From contig JBOHHE010000421.1 of assembly GCA_050700355.1 (NCBI GenBank), forward strand, positions 1 to 6,288: a stretch of 6,288 nucleotides of DNA, read 5' to 3'. The notes beneath the pieces are model-generated. The model made no database searches. It was not told where the DNA came from and worked only from the letters and a program-made list of their open reading frames with translations. A program made the translations under genes and the position numbers. The stretch comes from GCA-003244245 sp050700355. Lineage in GTDB: Bacteria > Actinomycetota > Actinomycetes > Mycobacteriales > Pseudonocardiaceae. Within the stretch, counting starts at the first letter, position 1; every line of letters starts with the position of its first letter. Shown here piece by piece: positions 4,801-6,288 of this stretch.

Positions 4801-5714
4801 AACACATTCACCATGATCAGGCCGGGAGCGGTCAGCCGATAGACCGAATCCTCCCGCTCGATGAACAGGCCCAGTAAGTCCTTGGGCGCTTCCGCGCCGA
4901 TAATGTCACTGTGCGATTGGGTGAGTTTCTTGAGTTTCTCGACGTAGGTCAGGAGGTCGCCCTCGATCGCGCGGACCGGAAGATCGATGACAATGCGCGA
5001 TATCGTGGGATCTCGCCCGATACTCGGATCGTGGATCGCAACCGCCCGGATCTCCGGACGAGACCGAACGCCCCGCAGCCGCGAATGGACGCCTTCGGCG
5101 AGCACCGTCAGATACGGGATCATGGCTTTGTAGCCACCGGAGAGGTGCACGACCACGTTCCATCCACTGGTCTGGGTGGCGGTGTCGGCGACCAGTCGTC
5201 CGACCGTACCCAATGATCTCCATGTGGTGCTGGTGGGCTGCCGGTTGCCCAGGTCGAGATCGGGAATCCGGCAGACGTACACGTCGCCGGGTTTGACCAG
5301 CACAGTGCCGAGGGTCAACGGCTCGTGCAGGTAGTGCATGGTGGTGCGCAGGTAACGGGCGGCGACCAGAATGGCGGCGCGCAGGCCGTCATCGCTGTCG
5401 GTGGCGAGAAAGACGTATGCCTCGCCGTCCATCGCGCCGTGGCGGGACTCGGCGGCCACGGCGGTGACCGACGTCCATTCGGCCGCCATGCTGGAGTCGA
5501 GCGCCGACGCCGTTCGGGGCACGCCGGTGAGCCCGAGGCGGTTCAGGTCCAGCTCATAACTGGAACCAGTCGCCTGCGATAGTGCCTCGTGGACCTTGTC
5601 CACCGAATCGGGCAGCTCGTCGACCGCGAGCGCGGACCGCAGTGTCGGCAGCACGCCATTGCGGATCTGTTCCAGCAGGGAAAGGCCGACCGGGATCAGA
5701 TGCAGGATCCGCAT
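4797..5714 (-). CDS. CARF-domain protein of the APE2256/ring-nuclease type
   Basis: A 305-residue protein with a CARF (cyclic-oligoadenylate-binding Rossmann) domain at about residues 1-235. The first strand and loop are 'RILHLIPVGLSLLEQIRNG' (2-20). A second strand and acidic turn, 'YVFLATDSDDGLRAA' (100-114), is followed by a helix 'YLRTTMHYL'. The key ligand-loop motif 'VVVHLSGGYKAMIPYLTVL' (187-205) matches the (T/S)GGxKAM/LIPY signature of APE2256/TIGR02619 proteins. The C-terminal 70 residues look like a small winged-helix ending in 'SVYRLTAPGLIMVN'. No HEPN ribonuclease motif or PD-(D/E)xK nuclease is visible, so this may be a ring nuclease that degrades cOA (as Crn1) or a cOA-responsive regulator. 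Start ATG 5714 follows the cmr6 stop by one base and has GGAGG 9 nt upstream. Confidence 0.82.
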   Translation of the reverse strand: MRILHLIPVGLSLLEQIRNGVLPTLRSALAVDELPDSVDKVHEALSQATGSSYELDLNRLGLTGVPRTASALDSSMAAEWTSVTAVAAESRHGAMDGEAYVFLATDSDDGLRAAILVAARYLRTTMHYLHEPLTLGTVLVKPGDVYVCRIPDLDLGNRQPTSTTWRSLGTVGRLVADTATQTSGWNVVVHLSGGYKAMIPYLTVLAEGVHSRLRGVRSRPEIRAVAIHDPSIGRDPTISRIVIDLPVRAIEGDLLTYVEKLKKLTQSHSDIIGAEAPKDLLGLFIEREDSVYRLTAPGLIMVNVL

Positions 5715-5715
5715 A

Positions 5716-6288
5716 TCAGCCGGCCTCCTCGCGGGAGACGCAGTAGCCGTAACCCGCCGCCGTCTTGCCGCCGATCCCCCACTCGTCCAATCCGCTCCGG
5801 ATCAACGTGACGCAATCCTGCACATCATCCGACGGACCGAGGAAGTAGGCGCGGAATTGGGTCTTCTCCACCGCGAGGAATCGGACCGGCACGGGATTGT
5901 GGTACTCGGCCGGTGCTGTGCTCGGGTTTCCGTCGGTTTTGTTGCCACTGTCGTAGTAGTCCTTGACATGCGGGGTCAGCACATCGAGTACCAGGTGAGG
6001 TGGGTGGATCGGCAGGCCGTCCCAGACCAGCACCGACCCGCGGTGCGCCTCGGACGTCAGCCCTGGGCGGGGCGTGCCGAACAGCGTGCCGAGATCGACA
6101 TCGCCGATGCCGTGGTCGGACCGGTCGGGATCCTTGGCGGCCGCTCGCGCCGTCGCCGCGGCCAGGCCCTTCAGCGCGGTGCCCGGCAGGACCGGCACGC
6201 CGTAGGTAGAGGAGAGGGTGAACGCGGTCTCGTGCACCGAGTCCGCACCGTGGCCCACGACCAGACGCCACATCGGCGCGATCAGCAC
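5716..6288 (-). CDS. cmr6: Type III-B CRISPR RAMP protein Cmr6 (5' end outside window)
   Basis: Cmr6 is a RAMP subunit near the 3' end of the crRNA in the Cmr effector complex. The 190 residues visible carry 'GVPVLPGTALKGLAAATAR' (30-48), the RAMP strand-helix motif P-G-(S/T)-(A/S)-L-K-G. 'LGTLFGTP' follows, then 'GSVLVWDGLPIHP' and 'LVLDVLTPHVKDYYDSG', the typical Cmr6 LTPHxxxYY motif. 'NPVPVRFLAVEKTQFRAYFL' follows, and the glycine-rich loop 'GIGGKTAAGYGY' closes the protein at 171-182. The frame is open to the window edge and the N-terminus seems to miss only a short part; the GTG at 6288 is at the very edge and may not be the true start. Its stop is one base before the CARF gene. Upstream partners cas10/cmr2, cmr3, cmr4 and cmr5 are expected beyond the edge. 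Confidence 0.93.
   Translation of the reverse strand: MLIAPMWRLVVGHGADSVHETAFTLSSTYGVPVLPGTALKGLAAATARAAAKDPDRSDHGIGDVDLGTLFGTPRPGLTSEAHRGSVLVWDGLPIHPPHLVLDVLTPHVKDYYDSGNKTDGNPSTAPAEYHNPVPVRFLAVEKTQFRAYFLGPSDDVQDCVTLIRSGLDEWGIGGKTAAGYGYCVSREEAG
5724..5728 (-). promoter_or_regulatory. Ribosome-binding site of the CARF gene
   Basis: A full GGAGG, 9 nt before ATG 5714 and inside the last codons of cmr6. This is the strongest ribosome-binding site in the window, which suggests that the CARF protein is made at a good level independently of coupling to cmr6. Confidence 0.6.

Noticed and set aside
5325..5348. R-x6-H pattern in the CARF protein (residues 123-130) as a HEPN active site
   Set aside because: It lies in the helix following the second Rossmann strand of the CARF domain, not in a separate helical HEPN domain; a chance match.
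1..6288. CRISPR array, tRNA, rRNA or insertion sequence
   Set aside because: No regularly spaced 25-40-nt repeats, no cloverleaf or rRNA-like stretch, and no transposase or terminal inverted repeats were seen on reading both strands.

Overview
The window is high-GC DNA with strongly GC-biased third codon positions, GTG and ATG starts, and ATGA/GTGA gene overlaps. Several small genes belong to families I know mainly from Actinobacteria: AbiEi-like/DUF559, DUF6247 with its RelE/ParE-like partner, and a short 'MPRTRAQLEQ' helix-turn-helix protein. An actinobacterium is the best guess. The genus cannot be read from this sequence.

Right half (3092-6288, minus strand): the distal part of a type III-B (Cmr) CRISPR-Cas operon. 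In transcription order it holds cmr6 (5' end outside the window), a CARF-domain gene of the APE2256/ring-nuclease type, a 161-residue protein I cannot assign, and cmr1. The genes are separated by 1 nt or overlap by 4 nt, so they are surely one transcription unit and probably translationally coupled. The cas10/cmr2, cmr3, cmr4 and cmr5 genes are not here and would be expected upstream, beyond position 6288.

Middle (1947-3036): two small toxin-antitoxin-like modules face away from each other. On the minus strand lies an apparently intact pair, a DUF6247-type antitoxin followed by a RelE/ParE-like toxin. On the plus strand lies a 5'-truncated toxin-like remnant coupled by ATGA to an intact helix-turn-helix protein. 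A good hairpin (3043-3069) sits between this last gene and the convergent end of cmr1.

Left part (55-1807): a stand-alone cas6 on the minus strand, preceded by a small unassigned ORF with its own ribosome-binding site. A convergent plus-strand gene encodes an AbiEi-like winged-helix/DUF559 nuclease-fold protein.

Working model: Cas6 processes crRNAs from an array outside the window, and these load the Cmr complex. Cmr1 and Cmr6 are RAMP subunits of that complex. The CARF protein would sense or degrade cyclic oligoadenylate made by Cas10. The toxin-antitoxin genes lie between cas6 and the effector operon and may stabilise or guard the locus. No CRISPR array, tRNA, rRNA or transposase is visible. 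The least explained parts are the 161-aa protein between the CARF gene and cmr1, the CARF protein without a recognisable effector nuclease, and the small ORF touching cas6.
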